DNA of 64,000 bases from Pseudomonadota bacterium (GTDB taxonomy: Bacteria; Pseudomonadota; Gammaproteobacteria; Burkholderiales; Rhodocyclaceae): contig JAFEDH010000004.1 in NCBI GenBank assembly GCA_018241695.1, forward strand, positions 62,001 through 126,000, written 5' to 3'. Positions 8,792 to 17,253 of this stretch are shown here, piece after piece. The notes beneath the pieces are model-generated. The model did not search any database, was not told the origin of the DNA, and saw nothing but the letters and a program-made list of their open reading frames with translations. Position 1 is the stretch's first letter, and each line of letters opens with the position of its first letter. The translations under genes and the position numbers were made by a program.

Positions 8792-10261
8792 ATGGCCGAT
8801 TATCACGTCAGCAAGCCGCACCGCATGGCACGGGTCGGACATTGGGATATCGAGACCGATGTGGCCGTTATCGGATTTGGTGCTGCCGGCGCCTGCGCAT
8901 CCCTCGAAGCGGCCCGGTCCGGCGCCAGTGTGGTGCTGTTCGAGGCCGGTGCCGGCAGTGGTGGCGCCTCGGCCCTTTCCGGCGGCGAGATTTATCTCGG
9001 TGGTGGCGGCGGCACCCCGGTACAGAAGGCTGCCGGTTTCGAGGACAGCACGGAAGACCTCTACCAGTATCTGATGATGATGGGTGGCCCGGATGCCGAT
9101 GCGGCCAAGGTGCGGCGCTATGCCGACAACAGCCTGGCCCATTACGAGTGGCTGGTGGCCCAGGGCATCCCCTACAAGGGGACCTATCTCCCCGGCAAGC
9201 TGGTGGAGCCGGAGACCGACGACACCCTCATCCTGTGCGGCAGCGAATATGCCTGGCCCTTCAACACCCGGGCCAAACCCGTGCCACGCGGCCATGTGAT
9301 CCAGTTCAAGGGCTGGGGTGGCGGTCGCCTGATGATGGATATCTTCGAGCAGCGGGTGCGCGAGGCCGGGGTGGACGTGCGCTGCTCCAGCCGCGTGCTG
9401 TGCCTGATCGCCGACGACGACAACACCGTGCACGGCCTGGTGGTGCGCATCGATGGTGTCGAGCGCTTCGTGCGGGCGCGCAAGGGCGTCATTCTCTGCG
9501 CCGGCGGCTTTGTCATGAACCGCGACATGGTGCGTCGTCATGCGCCTCTCCTGTTGCGTTCCGAGGATCCCATCGGCGCCACCGACGATGGTTCCGGCAT
9601 CCTCATGGGCACCAGCGTGGGCGCCGACACGATCCACATGGACGAATATTTCTGCTCGGTGCCCTGGTATCCGCCCGAATCCCTGGTCAAGGGCATTTTC
9701 GTGAACGAGCAGGGGCAGCGTTTCATCAACGAGGATGGTTATCACGGCCGCGTCATGAACATGGCCTTCCGCCAGCCCGGCAGCAAGGTCTATCTGCTGG
9801 CCGACAACGCCATCTTCGGCAGGCCCATGGAGATCTGCCGCGCCGATGTGGCCGCCGCCGGCGATACCTGGGCGGAAGTGGAACAGGAGCTTGGCATGGG
9901 CGCTGGCAGTCTCACCGCCACCGTCGATGTGTATAACCGTCACGCTGCCGAGGGATGCGATCCGCTCTTCCACAAGGAGGCGGAGTGGCTCAAGCCGCTG
10001 ACCGAGGGGCCTTTCGCCGCCATCGAGTTCCGCGCCGGCTATTCCTTCTACGCCCACTTCACCCTGGGCGGGCTCAACACCCTGCCTTCGGGCGAGGTGC
10101 TGGACCGGATCGGCCAGCCCATCGCCGGCCTCTATGCCGCGGGCCGCACCACCTGCGGCCTGCCCCGCTGGGGCCTGGGCTACAGTTCCGGAACCTCGCT
10201 GGCCGACTGCACCTTCTTCGGCCGCCAGGCCGGCGCCAGCGCGGCGAAACGGCAGGCCTGA
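8792..10261 (+). CDS. FAD-dependent oxidoreductase, KstD / 3-ketosteroid 4-dehydrogenase-like
   Basis: A 489-aa flavoprotein of the fumarate-reductase/ketosteroid-dehydrogenase superfamily. The Rossmann FAD motif is at residues 28-33 (GFGAAG), followed by SGGASALSGGEIYLGGGGG; the fold closes with GLYAAGRTTCGLPRWGLGYSSGTSLADCTFFGRQAG. Relatives dehydrogenate ring ketones or reduce enones. No signal peptide or quinone-linked domain is seen, so it is probably cytoplasmic. ATG 8792 is preferred over GTG 8780, which overlaps the previous stop. It follows an LLM and a SnoaL-like gene and is followed by a strong hairpin. Substrate is unknown; steroid-like or alicyclic ketones are a guess from family. 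Confidence 0.85.
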   Translation: MADYHVSKPHRMARVGHWDIETDVAVIGFGAAGACASLEAARSGASVVLFEAGAGSGGASALSGGEIYLGGGGGTPVQKAAGFEDSTEDLYQYLMMMGGPDADAAKVRRYADNSLAHYEWLVAQGIPYKGTYLPGKLVEPETDDTLILCGSEYAWPFNTRAKPVPRGHVIQFKGWGGGRLMMDIFEQRVREAGVDVRCSSRVLCLIADDDNTVHGLVVRIDGVERFVRARKGVILCAGGFVMNRDMVRRHAPLLLRSEDPIGATDDGSGILMGTSVGADTIHMDEYFCSVPWYPPESLVKGIFVNEQGQRFINEDGYHGRVMNMAFRQPGSKVYLLADNAIFGRPMEICRADVAAAGDTWAEVEQELGMGAGSLTATVDVYNRHAAEGCDPLFHKEAEWLKPLTEGPFAAIEFRAGYSFYAHFTLGGLNTLPSGEVLDRIGQPIAGLYAAGRTTCGLPRWGLGYSSGTSLADCTFFGRQAGASAAKRQA

Positions 10262-10288
10262 CAGGCTCTGACCCCCGCTGTGGATCCT

Positions 10289-10315
10289 CCGGGCGGCGCG
10301 CTTCACGCCGCCCGG
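10289..10315 (+). terminator. Strong hairpin after the KstD-like gene
   Basis: A perfect 10-bp stem (CCGGGCGGCG / CGCCGCCCGG) with a 7-nt loop, followed by a mixed T-rich stretch, lies 27 bp after the stop. It probably ends or attenuates transcription of the first three-gene unit. Confidence 0.6.
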
Positions 10316-10386
10316 TTCATGTTGTCCCCACCCCGCCCCGGCGGCGCAGATCGCCGGGCATGCAGAAGAGAGAGGAAGATCGCTCC

Positions 10387-11376
10387 ATGCTGATGATGAA
10401 TTTTGACCTGCGCCTGGCGCCGTTCTCGACCAATGACGCGGCGCTTCACTACCGCACCGCCATTGAAATGACGGCCTTCGCCGACGAGATCGGCATGGAT
10501 CGTGTGCAGGTTTCGGAACACCATGTCACTGAGGACTGCTACAACCCGGCACCCATCGCCATGCTGGGCGCGATGGTGGCGTGCACCCGGCGCACCACGA
10601 TCAATGTCGGCGCCCTGCTGCTCAATCTGCATCATCCGGTCAAGGTGGCCGAGGATCTGGCCGTGCTGGACATTCTCTCCGGCGGTCGTGTGCGGGCCAC
10701 CATCGGCCTGGGTTACCGCGAGGTCGAATACCAGGCTTTCGGCGCTGACTGGGCCGGCCGTGGCAAGCTCATGGACCAGAAACTGGACATGCTGCTGCGT
10801 GCGCTTTCCGGCGAAACGGTGGATTGCAATGGCGTGCCGGTGCGTATCAGCCCCCTGCCCATCACTCCGCCACGGGTACTGGTCGCATTGGGTGGCAACA
10901 GTGCCGCCGCAGGGCGGCGGGCCGCGCGTTTCGGGCTGCTGTTCTTTCCCGGTCCGCCGGATCTGGACAAATCCATCCCCGCCTATTACGAGGAAGCGAA
11001 GCGTCTGGGATTCGCGGGCGGCTTCGCCGGCGGACCGACCACCCAGGGCGAGCCGGGGTTTGTCCGTCGTGCCAATGCCGTCACCTTCATTTCCGAGGAT
11101 CCGGCACAGGACTGGGATCTGCTGGAACCCTATCTCGCCTTCGAGGAACAGGGTTACGGCGCCTGGGGCAACGATGTGATGACCTCGCGCGGCCAGGCCA
11201 TTCGCGAATCGGGCCGCTACCAGATTCTTACCCCGGAGCAGGCGGTGGCGGTGTACAAGGAAACCGGCCGCATGCGGCTCACGCCGCTGGCCGGCGGCAT
11301 TCCCGCCGCAGCGGGCTGGCGCAGCCTGCATCTGCTCAGGGACAAGGTGCTGCCCCATCTCGACCGTCCGCGTTGA
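10387..11376 (+). CDS. LLM-class oxidoreductase 2 (flavin- or F420-dependent)
   Basis: A 329-aa luciferase-like protein. The N-terminal region contains GMDRVQVSEHHVTEDCYNPA; SEHH is typical of the alkanal-monooxygenase-like branch, which often uses FMN. It is followed by LAVLDILSGGRVRATIGLGYREVEY and GRGKLMDQKLDMLLRAL. The C-terminal part (residues about 215-320) includes an insert, FEEQGYGAWGNDVMTSRG, absent from the other four LLM proteins here. ATG 10387 follows AGAGAGGAAG. It stands alone between a hairpin and a convergent gene. Of the five LLM proteins this one is the least certain F420 user. Confidence 0.82.
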   Translation: MLMMNFDLRLAPFSTNDAALHYRTAIEMTAFADEIGMDRVQVSEHHVTEDCYNPAPIAMLGAMVACTRRTTINVGALLLNLHHPVKVAEDLAVLDILSGGRVRATIGLGYREVEYQAFGADWAGRGKLMDQKLDMLLRALSGETVDCNGVPVRISPLPITPPRVLVALGGNSAAAGRRAARFGLLFFPGPPDLDKSIPAYYEEAKRLGFAGGFAGGPTTQGEPGFVRRANAVTFISEDPAQDWDLLEPYLAFEEQGYGAWGNDVMTSRGQAIRESGRYQILTPEQAVAVYKETGRMRLTPLAGGIPAAAGWRSLHLLRDKVLPHLDRPR

Positions 11377-11535
11377 ATCCGCAGGAGGTGGGCGACAGGA
11401 CGGGGACCGTGCTATCCACTACGCTCTTCATCCGCCCCACCGGGCACCGTCGGACAACCTCTGTATTCAGGTCGTGTGGCGACGACGGGAAGAACAGCGC
11501 ACAGATACTCAATATGCATTCGAGTTGCAGACGAT

Positions 11536-11943
11536 CTAGACCTTCGCTTCGACATATTGCTTGAATCGGTGGAGAATCGCCTGCCAGCCGTCCCGTTGCT
11601 GCTCAACGGGATGGGTTCTTTCGCTATCAAAGGAAACCCGGACAGAAACCCCGGCCGGGGTGTTGCTGAAGGTGATCCGGGCCTTCCGGTCACCGAAGGT
11701 GTATTCGATCAGGCGGTTCGGAACGACGTTGGTGTAAGTCCCTTCAAAGTCAAAACCGAAGCTGCCATCCTTGGCCTCCATCCGGGAGCAGAACTTCCCG
11801 CCCGGCCGGAGCTCGACGGTTGATTTTGTCGTGTGCCAGTCGTCCGATGCCGCATTCCAGTGAACGATGTCCCGAGGGTCGTTGTAAGCCGCCCAGACTG
11901 CACCGAGCGTGGCGTGAACCGTTGTCTCTACTGAAATATCCAT
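11536..11943 (-). CDS. SRPBCC (AHSA1-like) domain protein
   Basis: A 135-aa START/Bet v1-fold protein: VHATLGAVWAAYNDPRDIVHWNAASDDWHTT at the start, LRPGGKFCSRMEAKDG in the middle and GWQAILHRFKQYVEAKV as the C-terminal helix. This pattern defines the activator-of-Hsp90-like/polyketide cyclase family, whose small members bind hydrophobic ligands. The ATG at 11943 is the natural start. It is convergent with the LLM gene and runs the same way as the LysR gene 45 bp upstream. The 160 bp downstream of its stop look AT-richer than the surroundings. Specific function unknown. Confidence 0.8.
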   Translation of the reverse strand: MDISVETTVHATLGAVWAAYNDPRDIVHWNAASDDWHTTKSTVELRPGGKFCSRMEAKDGSFGFDFEGTYTNVVPNRLIEYTFGDRKARITFSNTPAGVSVRVSFDSERTHPVEQQRDGWQAILHRFKQYVEAKV

Positions 11944-11988
11944 GATTCCCCCGATGGTTTGTACATGTGCGTGCCGCCGCCCTCAGGA

Positions 11989-12951
11989 TCAAACTGCCTT
12001 GCGCCGGGTACGCACGGGTTTGGCAGTCGTCATGCTGTCGGGTGCGGCGAAGATATCCAGCAGATAGTCGCGCAGCCAGCGGTTGGCGGCATCCTTGTCG
12101 GCGGATTCGTGCCAGTAGAGGTAGAGGTCGCGGCTGCCGATCCGGAGCTGTTGCGGCAGGGGCAGCACCTGGTGGCCGAAACCCTTGTGCAGGGCACGGG
12201 CCGCGACCGGTGCCGGCAGGGTGAGCAGCAGATCGCTCTGCGCCACCACCTGGGCGGCCGAGAGCACATCCTGGCAGCGCAGCCGTACCCGGCGCTGGCG
12301 GCCCATGCGGCTCAGTTCCGCATCCACCGCCGCCGGTCCCGGGCGATGCGAACCCACCACCACATGGTGCTGGGCCAGATAGGTTTCCAGATCCAGCCCC
12401 TGCTCCAGGGCAGGGTGGCCGGGTCGGGCCACGACCACCAGCCGCTCCTCGCACAGGCGCTGCTGCAAAACGCTGGTGGAATGGGGGCGCAGACCATCCA
12501 CCACCACATCGAGCTTGCCGCCGGCCAGGCGTGATTCCATCTGTGCCCGTTCATAGGGCTGGCTCACCAGATCGACACAGGGCGCATCCATGATGCGTGC
12601 CATCAGGGCAGGTAGAAAGCACGCCTCCTCCACACCGCCAAAGCCCATGACGAGCGTGCGCCGTGCCTTGCCCGGATCGAAGGTGGTGGCCTGCTCCAGG
12701 GTGGATTCGAGGGCCCGCAACGCGGCCCGCACCGGATCGATGATGCCGCGCGCCATGGACGTGGGAACCATGGTGTGGCCCTGGCGGGTGAATAGCGGAT
12801 CGTTGAACAGGCCGCGCAGCCGCCCCAGTGCATGGCTGATGGCCGGCTGGGTCAGGTGCAGGCGCTCGCTGGCGCGGGTCACGCTGCCTTCGGCATACAC
12901 GGCTTCGAATACCACCAGCAGGTTCAGATCGATCTTGGCGGGGACGGACAT
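11989..12951 (-). CDS. LysR-family transcriptional regulator (NodD-like branch)
   Basis: A 320-aa regulator. The N-terminal winged helix is DLNLLVVFEAVYAEGSVTRASERLHLTQPAISHALGRLRGLFNDPLFTR (span at residues about 8-56), the classic LysR pattern of the NodD/LinR branch. The rest is a periplasmic-binding-like effector domain; the tail VRTRRKAV is basic. It is divergent from an SDR gene with 89 bp between starts, the usual arrangement for a LysR target. It probably regulates part of the LLM/SDR island, perhaps with a pathway compound as co-inducer. Confidence 0.88.
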   Translation of the reverse strand: MSVPAKIDLNLLVVFEAVYAEGSVTRASERLHLTQPAISHALGRLRGLFNDPLFTRQGHTMVPTSMARGIIDPVRAALRALESTLEQATTFDPGKARRTLVMGFGGVEEACFLPALMARIMDAPCVDLVSQPYERAQMESRLAGGKLDVVVDGLRPHSTSVLQQRLCEERLVVVARPGHPALEQGLDLETYLAQHHVVVGSHRPGPAAVDAELSRMGRQRRVRLRCQDVLSAAQVVAQSDLLLTLPAPVAARALHKGFGHQVLPLPQQLRIGSRDLYLYWHESADKDAANRWLRDYLLDIFAAPDSMTTAKPVRTRRKAV

Positions 12952-12980
12952 GGGCGCCTCCTTTGTGAAGTTCCCATTTT

Positions 12981-12996
12981 ACCGGTACCGACCGGT
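12981..12996. promoter_or_regulatory. Paired ACCGGT motifs in the LysR/SDR divergent promoter
   Basis: Two ACCGGT palindromes spaced 4 bp apart (ACCGGTACCGACCGGT) lie between the divergent LysR and SDR starts. This is a plausible operator, though LysR sites usually follow T-N11-A with different symmetry, so the assignment is tentative. Confidence 0.35.
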
Positions 12997-13040
12997 GGCA
13001 GAATCCCGTATTCCGCGCCACATTGATGAAAGGAACCGCC

Positions 13041-13736
13041 ATGAAAGTCGCCGTCATCACCGGCAGCAGCCGGGGCATCGGTCTTGCCACCGCCCACCGT
13101 TTCGCTACCGCCGGATATCGTGTGATTGGCCTTTCGCGCCAGCGTGGCGGCTTCGAGGGCCCCTGGCTGACAACCGATCTGTCCCGCAGCGATGGCGTGG
13201 CCGCCATCACCGACGCGCTGATCGACGAGATCCAGGGTGCGGACCAGCTGGTGCTGGTACACAACGCCGCCACCCTGATCAGCGACGATATCGCCGACAG
13301 CGACGATCAGATGTTGCAGCAGGTGTTCCAGACCAATCTGATCGCACCGATCCAGCTCAACCGGGTGCTCCTGCCCTGGAGCACGCCGGGGTCTTCCATT
13401 CTCTACATCGGTTCCACCCTTTCCGAAATCGCCGCGCCGATGAGCCTGAGCTACGTCACCTCGAAGCATGGCAGCCTCGGGCTGATGCGCGCCACCGCGA
13501 TCGAGATCGCCGGGCGCGGCATGCACAGCGTATGCATCTGCCCGGGTGTCACCGATACCGAAATGGCGCGGGACCATTTCGGCGGTGCGGCCAATCTTGA
13601 AGGCTTCGTCAAGACCCGGGTGCTGCTCAAGCGCGCCGTCACGCCCGAGGAGATTGCCGAGGTGGTGTTTTTCTGCGCTGGTAACCCGGCGCTCAACGGC
13701 CAGGTGATTCACGCCAATCTGGGGCAGGCGGGCTGA
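13041..13736 (+). CDS. Short-chain dehydrogenase/reductase 1
   Basis: A 231-aa Rossmann SDR. It starts MKVAVITGSSRGIGLATAH (cofactor loop GSSRGIG) and has the NNA-type block LVHNAAT, catalytic serine in ILYIGSTLSE, and YVTSK as the YxxxK pair. ATG 13041 follows AAAGGA; an ATG at 13023 upstream has no better site. The final VIHANLGQAG lacks the usual GGxxxx tail, so it may belong to the classical group acting on small substrates such as sepiapterin-like compounds. Divergent from the LysR gene, which probably controls it. Confidence 0.85.
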   Translation: MKVAVITGSSRGIGLATAHRFATAGYRVIGLSRQRGGFEGPWLTTDLSRSDGVAAITDALIDEIQGADQLVLVHNAATLISDDIADSDDQMLQQVFQTNLIAPIQLNRVLLPWSTPGSSILYIGSTLSEIAAPMSLSYVTSKHGSLGLMRATAIEIAGRGMHSVCICPGVTDTEMARDHFGGAANLEGFVKTRVLLKRAVTPEEIAEVVFFCAGNPALNGQVIHANLGQAG

Positions 13737-13760
13737 TCTTCGCTCCGGCCTCGATGGCCC

Positions 13761-13781
13761 CCGGCAGTCAATGACTGCCGG
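13761..13781. terminator. Near-perfect palindrome between convergent SDR and SMR genes
   Basis: CCGGCAGTCA and TGACTGCCGG flank a single base, giving 10-bp arms that overlap the stop of the SMR gene. Its position between convergent genes suggests a bidirectional transcription stop, but there is no T tract. Confidence 0.35.
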
Positions 13782-14100
13782 CCGTGGAAAACAGGTTGAG
13801 GACCACCACGCCCGCCACGATCAGGCCGAGGCCGAGGAATGCCGCCGCATCCAGCTTCTGGCCGAGGAAGACCCAGCCCACCAGCGCGATCAGGGCGACG
13901 CCGGCCCCCGACCAGATGGCGTAGGCCACCCCGACCGGCATGGTGCGCAGGGTGAGGGAGAGGAAGTAGAAGGCCAGCGCGTAACCCGCCACCACAATGA
14001 GGGAGGGCAGGGGTCGGGAGAAGCCGGCACTGGCCTGCAGGGCCGAGGTTCCGATCACTTCGCTGATGATGGCGATGGCAAGGCTGAGCCAGGCGGGCAT
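13768..14100 (-). CDS. Small multidrug resistance (SMR) transporter
   Basis: A 110-aa, four-helix proton antiporter of the EmrE/QacE family in the inner membrane. The essential membrane Glu is at residue 14 ([15 protein letters not shown]), as in EmrE. Further family positions are [29 protein letters not shown] (residues about 40-68), including the conserved Tyr and Trp. ATG 14100 gives the usual length; the longer frame upstream would add 11 residues. It exports cationic hydrophobic compounds in known members. It lies 17 bp after the DUF1415 gene and may be co-transcribed with it. Confidence 0.9.
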   Translation of the reverse strand: MPAWLSLAIAIISEVIGTSALQASAGFSRPLPSLIVVAGYALAFYFLSLTLRTMPVGVAYAIWSGAGVALIALVGWVFLGQKLDAAAFLGLGLIVAGVVVLNLFSTAGSH

Positions 14101-14117
14101 GGAGCGTTCCTCGCGAA

Positions 14118-14696
14118 TCAGGGTTCGAGCCACAGACGCCGCCAGCCTTCGTGGCCGAGCCGGCGCAGGGTTTCCATATTGCGTTCGTAGATGTCGGCGG
14201 CATCGGGAAAGGCCGTCACGGCGCGATCGATGCTGGCTTCCCGCAGCAGGTGCAGGGTGGGATGGGGCGAGCGGTTGCTGTAGTTCTCGATGTCATCGGC
14301 TTGGCTGCCGGCAAACTCGTAGTGCGGATGCAGGCTGGCGATCTGGATCACACCTTCCAGATCGAGCCGGCGGATGGCGGCATCCGCCTCGGCGAGAAAA
14401 AAATGGTAGTCGAGAAAATCGGTCAGCACATGGGGGTGAATCAGCAGCGTGGTGTCGATCCGTTCCGGGTCGGCCCAGGCGAGCAGCGCCAGTTCGCTTT
14501 CAAGTGTCGCGATCAGGATACGTGCATCGCGGGCCGCCGTGACGGCGTAGCGGATCTGCCTTTTCATGTGTGCCGCCTTGGCGAAAGGGCAGAGGTTGAG
14601 ACCGATCACCGCCCGCTCCAGCCAGCGCCGGGTGGCGGCCTTTACGGTTGCGGTTTCTTCCGCCGGCGCCGGATGTAGCGGTGGGGTGTCAGGCAT
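14118..14696 (-). CDS. DUF1415 family protein
   Basis: A 192-aa soluble protein. Family features: [27 protein letters not shown] near residues 24-50 (conserved NLCPFA), then [17 protein letters not shown] and [16 protein letters not shown], and [13 protein letters not shown]. This is a well-conserved proteobacterial family without an assigned role. ATG 14696 is used; an earlier in-frame ATG would add a basic stretch of low plausibility. It is divergent from the SnoaL-like gene at 14977, with a 280-bp spacer that carries a candidate promoter. Confidence 0.85.
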   Translation of the reverse strand: MPDTPPLHPAPAEETATVKAATRRWLERAVIGLNLCPFAKAAHMKRQIRYAVTAARDARILIATLESELALLAWADPERIDTTLLIHPHVLTDFLDYHFFLAEADAAIRRLDLEGVIQIASLHPHYEFAGSQADDIENYSNRSPHPTLHLLREASIDRAVTAFPDAADIYERNMETLRRLGHEGWRRLWLEP

Positions 14697-14870
14697 GGCG
14701 GGTACGGGTCGGGGATTCGGGTGTAATGATGAGTGCGGTAGTCCAGATTTTAGCCTTGCCATCCGCCCGCGGACCGGCGCCGCCGATCCGGCGTAAGCAC
14801 ATGTTCCGGGAAGACGTGCGTCTGGGTAAATCATGAAAATCATGCATGAATACCCATATTTTCATTTCAT

Positions 14871-14899
14871 TTGCTTGATTGGATGGCAATCCCTACACT
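14871..14899 (+). promoter_or_regulatory. Candidate sigma-70 promoter for the SnoaL-SDR-LLM unit
   Basis: TTGCTT at 14871-14876 and TACACT at 14894-14899 are 17 bp apart, about 80 bp before the start at 14977. Just upstream, TCATGAAAATCATGCATGA forms a small inverted repeat that could be an operator. The rest of the 280-bp gap shows no gene. Confidence 0.5.
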
Positions 14900-14976
14900 C
14901 GCATTACCCCGGTCATTTTTGATATCGGGAGGCGTGCCGGTCGGTGCCGGCAATACCAGATTCGAGGAGACGCTCC

Positions 14977-15399
14977 ATGACCCAGAATGCCCAGGACCAG
15001 TTCGAAATCCAGGATCTCATCTATCTCTACGGCGAAGCCGTGGATGAGCGCGATCCCGCCAAACTGGCCCGCTGTTTCGCCAATGGCCAGGTGAACATCA
15101 CCGGCCCCGGTTTCGAGATGAAGGAAGCCGTTGCTGTCACCGGCATGCTGTCTTCCATGTACGAATGGACCATGCACGCCATGCACAATCACCGCTACAC
15201 GGTGGAAGGCAACAAGGCCCGTGGCTACACCTACTGTATCGCCAGCCACGTCAGCAACAAGGATGGCCAGCGCAGCAAGCTCGACTGGTATGTGCGCTAC
15301 GAAGATGATCTGGCGAAGGTGGGTGGCCGCTGGGGCATCGTCAGGCGCAATCTGGTGGTGGCCTACCAGAACGTGGCGCCGGTCAGCACGCTGGGATGA
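14977..15399 (+). CDS. SnoaL-like NTF2-fold protein 2
   Basis: A 140-aa SnoaL_4-type protein: FEIQDLIYLYGEAVDERDPAKLARCFANGQVNITGPG at the start (span residues 9-45) and GGRWGIVRRNLVVAYQNVAP near the end. Family members are isomerases, dehydratases, hydroxylase-like cone-fold enzymes or binders. ATG 14977 follows GAGGAGACGC. Its stop overlaps the next SDR start (ATGA), so translation is coupled. Together with the adjoining SDR it probably handles a keto or hydroxy intermediate, but no substrate can be read off. Confidence 0.82.
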   Translation: MTQNAQDQFEIQDLIYLYGEAVDERDPAKLARCFANGQVNITGPGFEMKEAVAVTGMLSSMYEWTMHAMHNHRYTVEGNKARGYTYCIASHVSNKDGQRSKLDWYVRYEDDLAKVGGRWGIVRRNLVVAYQNVAPVSTLG

Positions 15400-16256
15400 G
15401 CATGGATGCCCTGCCCCTGGCCGGCCAGTCGGCCCTGATCACAGGTGGTTCCGGCGGTATCGGCTCCGCCTGCGCCGCGGCCCTGCTCAGGGATGGCGCC
15501 TCGGTCACCCTGCAGGCCCGCCGCCGCGAGGCGCTGGAAAAAGTCGCCGCGCGCTTGCAGCCGCTGGTGCGGCCCGGTGCATCACTCACCCTGTGTGAAG
15601 GGGACAGCCTCGCCCGGGCCGATGTGCAAAAGGCCCTGACGGTGGCCGCCGCGGTGACCGGCAAGCTCGATATCTGCGTTGCCACCGTGGGCGGCGGGGC
15701 GATCCGGCCCTTGCTGCTGCACGATGAGGATACGTTCATGGAAGAGATCGCCCTCAACGTGAAATCGGCCTTTCTCGTGGTGCGTCACGCCGCGCCCCGG
15801 ATGGCCCGGACGGGAGGTGGCAGCATTGTCTGCATCTCGTCGGATGCGGCGAAGCTGGTCTTTCCCTGGCTGCCGGCCTACACCACTGCCAAGTCGGGGT
15901 TGGAAGGCTTCGTCCGCGCCGCCGCCGAGGAACTGTCGCGCTTCAGGATCCGAGTGAACGCGGTGCGCCCGGGCCTGACCCGGACCGAAGCCACGGGAGG
16001 GCTTTTCGCGCTACCGGAGGTGTATCGCCGCTTCGCCGAAGAAAAACCTCTGGGTCGTCTCGGCGAGCCCGAGGACATCGCCGCTGGCGTGCGCTATCTG
16101 GCCGGCCCCGAGTCTTCCTGGGTCACCGGCCAGAGCTTTGCCATCGAGGGCGGCAACGAGTTACGCAAGGCGCCCGACATGGCGCCCATGGTGGAACAGA
16201 TCTACGGCAAGGAAGTTTTTGCCAGGGTGTTGGCCGGAGAGGATCCCCTGGCCTGA
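15396..16256 (+). CDS. Short-chain dehydrogenase/reductase 2
   Basis: A 286-aa classical SDR: LAGQSALITGGSGGIGSACAA (cofactor loop GGSGGIG), catalytic serine in SIVCISSDAAKL and YTTAK as YxxxK, then RIRVNAVRPGLTRTE. The end, SWVTGQSFAIEGGNELRK, continues into an extension of about 30 residues (ending ARVLAGEDPLA) similar in kind to steroid/cyclohexanol-type dehydrogenases. It starts inside the previous stop codon. An NAD(P) preference is not decided: the residue region after the second strand (LQARRRE) with its arginines suggests NADP. Confidence 0.87.
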   Translation: MSMDALPLAGQSALITGGSGGIGSACAAALLRDGASVTLQARRREALEKVAARLQPLVRPGASLTLCEGDSLARADVQKALTVAAAVTGKLDICVATVGGGAIRPLLLHDEDTFMEEIALNVKSAFLVVRHAAPRMARTGGGSIVCISSDAAKLVFPWLPAYTTAKSGLEGFVRAAAEELSRFRIRVNAVRPGLTRTEATGGLFALPEVYRRFAEEKPLGRLGEPEDIAAGVRYLAGPESSWVTGQSFAIEGGNELRKAPDMAPMVEQIYGKEVFARVLAGEDPLA

Positions 16257-16361
16257 TCCATCCGGGATCGGGGCGGGTTTTTCAGGACGGCAGTCATGGT
16301 TTAATTCCGCTTGTCACGGTGATGGGCGGAAAGCATTTTCTGACAGAAAAGGAGAAGCAAA

Positions 16362-17249
16362 ATGCGTGTTTCACTGGGTCTCTATGGTCTGCAGGACTGG
16401 TTCGGCGGTGATTTCGCCGGGATTCTGGATTTGATGAAAATCGCCGACCGCAAGGGCGTGGATCAGGTGAGCATCACCGACCACGTGGTCATGGGTGAAA
16501 ACATCGATCGCTATCCCTACGGACCCTTTCTTTCGCCCCTCACTTTTCCCTGGTACGAGCCACTCACGGTGCTCTCCACCATCGCTGGCGCCACCGAGCG
16601 CATCCGCCTTTCCGCCGGCATTCTGATCAGCCCCCTGCGTCCCGCCGTGCTCTTCGCCAAGCAGTTGGCCACCCTCGACGTGATGTCCCGTGGCCGGGTC
16701 GAAATGGGTATCGGCACCGGCTGGCAGAAGGAGGAGTACGACGCCAGCGGCATCGACTTCGACAAGCGCTACCGTGTCTTCGACGAGCAGATCCGCGTGG
16801 CCCGCGCCCTCTGGGCCGGTTCGCCGGTGAGCTTCGAAGGCCAGACCGTCAAGCTCGATCGCATTCACCAGTGGCCGCAGCCGGTACAGAAGCGCCTGCC
16901 CTTGTGGATGGGCATTGCCCCGACGCCACGCAACTGCAAGCGCATCGCCGAACTGGGGGATGGCTGGATTCCCATCGTCCAGGATCCGGCTCAGGTCAAG
17001 GAAGGCGTGAGCGCCATCAAGGCCGCCTTCGATGCTGCCGGCCGTGACTTCACCGGCTTCGAAGTGCGCGCCATGCCCAATGGCTTCGGCCCTGACGGCG
17101 CTCCCAATCTCGATTTCATGTTGAGCCAGGTGCCCGCCATGCGCGATGCCGGCGCTACCATGATCGAGTTCCTGCCTCTCATGTACTGCCGTGGTCCGCA
17201 GGATTTCGAGCCCGTGGTGGATAAGGTTCTCTCGGCCATCAAGGGGTGA
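16362..17249 (+). CDS. LLM-class oxidoreductase, candidate F420-dependent 3
   Basis: A 295-aa luciferase-like TIM barrel. Visible blocks are KGVDQVSITDHVVMGENIDRYPYG (span about residues 28-50), LAGI-type LSAGILISPLRPAVLFAKQLATLDVMSRGRV, GIGTGWQKEEYDASGIDF and FDEQIRVARALW. GTGWQ.EEY with a following D-F is typical of F420-type LLM subfamilies. ATG 16362 follows AAAAGGAGAAGC. Its stop lies 4 bp before the SDR start at 17254, so the two form a tight pair. The 105-bp gap before it could hold a separate promoter. Cofactor use is inferred. Confidence 0.86.
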   Translation: MRVSLGLYGLQDWFGGDFAGILDLMKIADRKGVDQVSITDHVVMGENIDRYPYGPFLSPLTFPWYEPLTVLSTIAGATERIRLSAGILISPLRPAVLFAKQLATLDVMSRGRVEMGIGTGWQKEEYDASGIDFDKRYRVFDEQIRVARALWAGSPVSFEGQTVKLDRIHQWPQPVQKRLPLWMGIAPTPRNCKRIAELGDGWIPIVQDPAQVKEGVSAIKAAFDAAGRDFTGFEVRAMPNGFGPDGAPNLDFMLSQVPAMRDAGATMIEFLPLMYCRGPQDFEPVVDKVLSAIKG

Positions 17250-17253
17250 TGCC

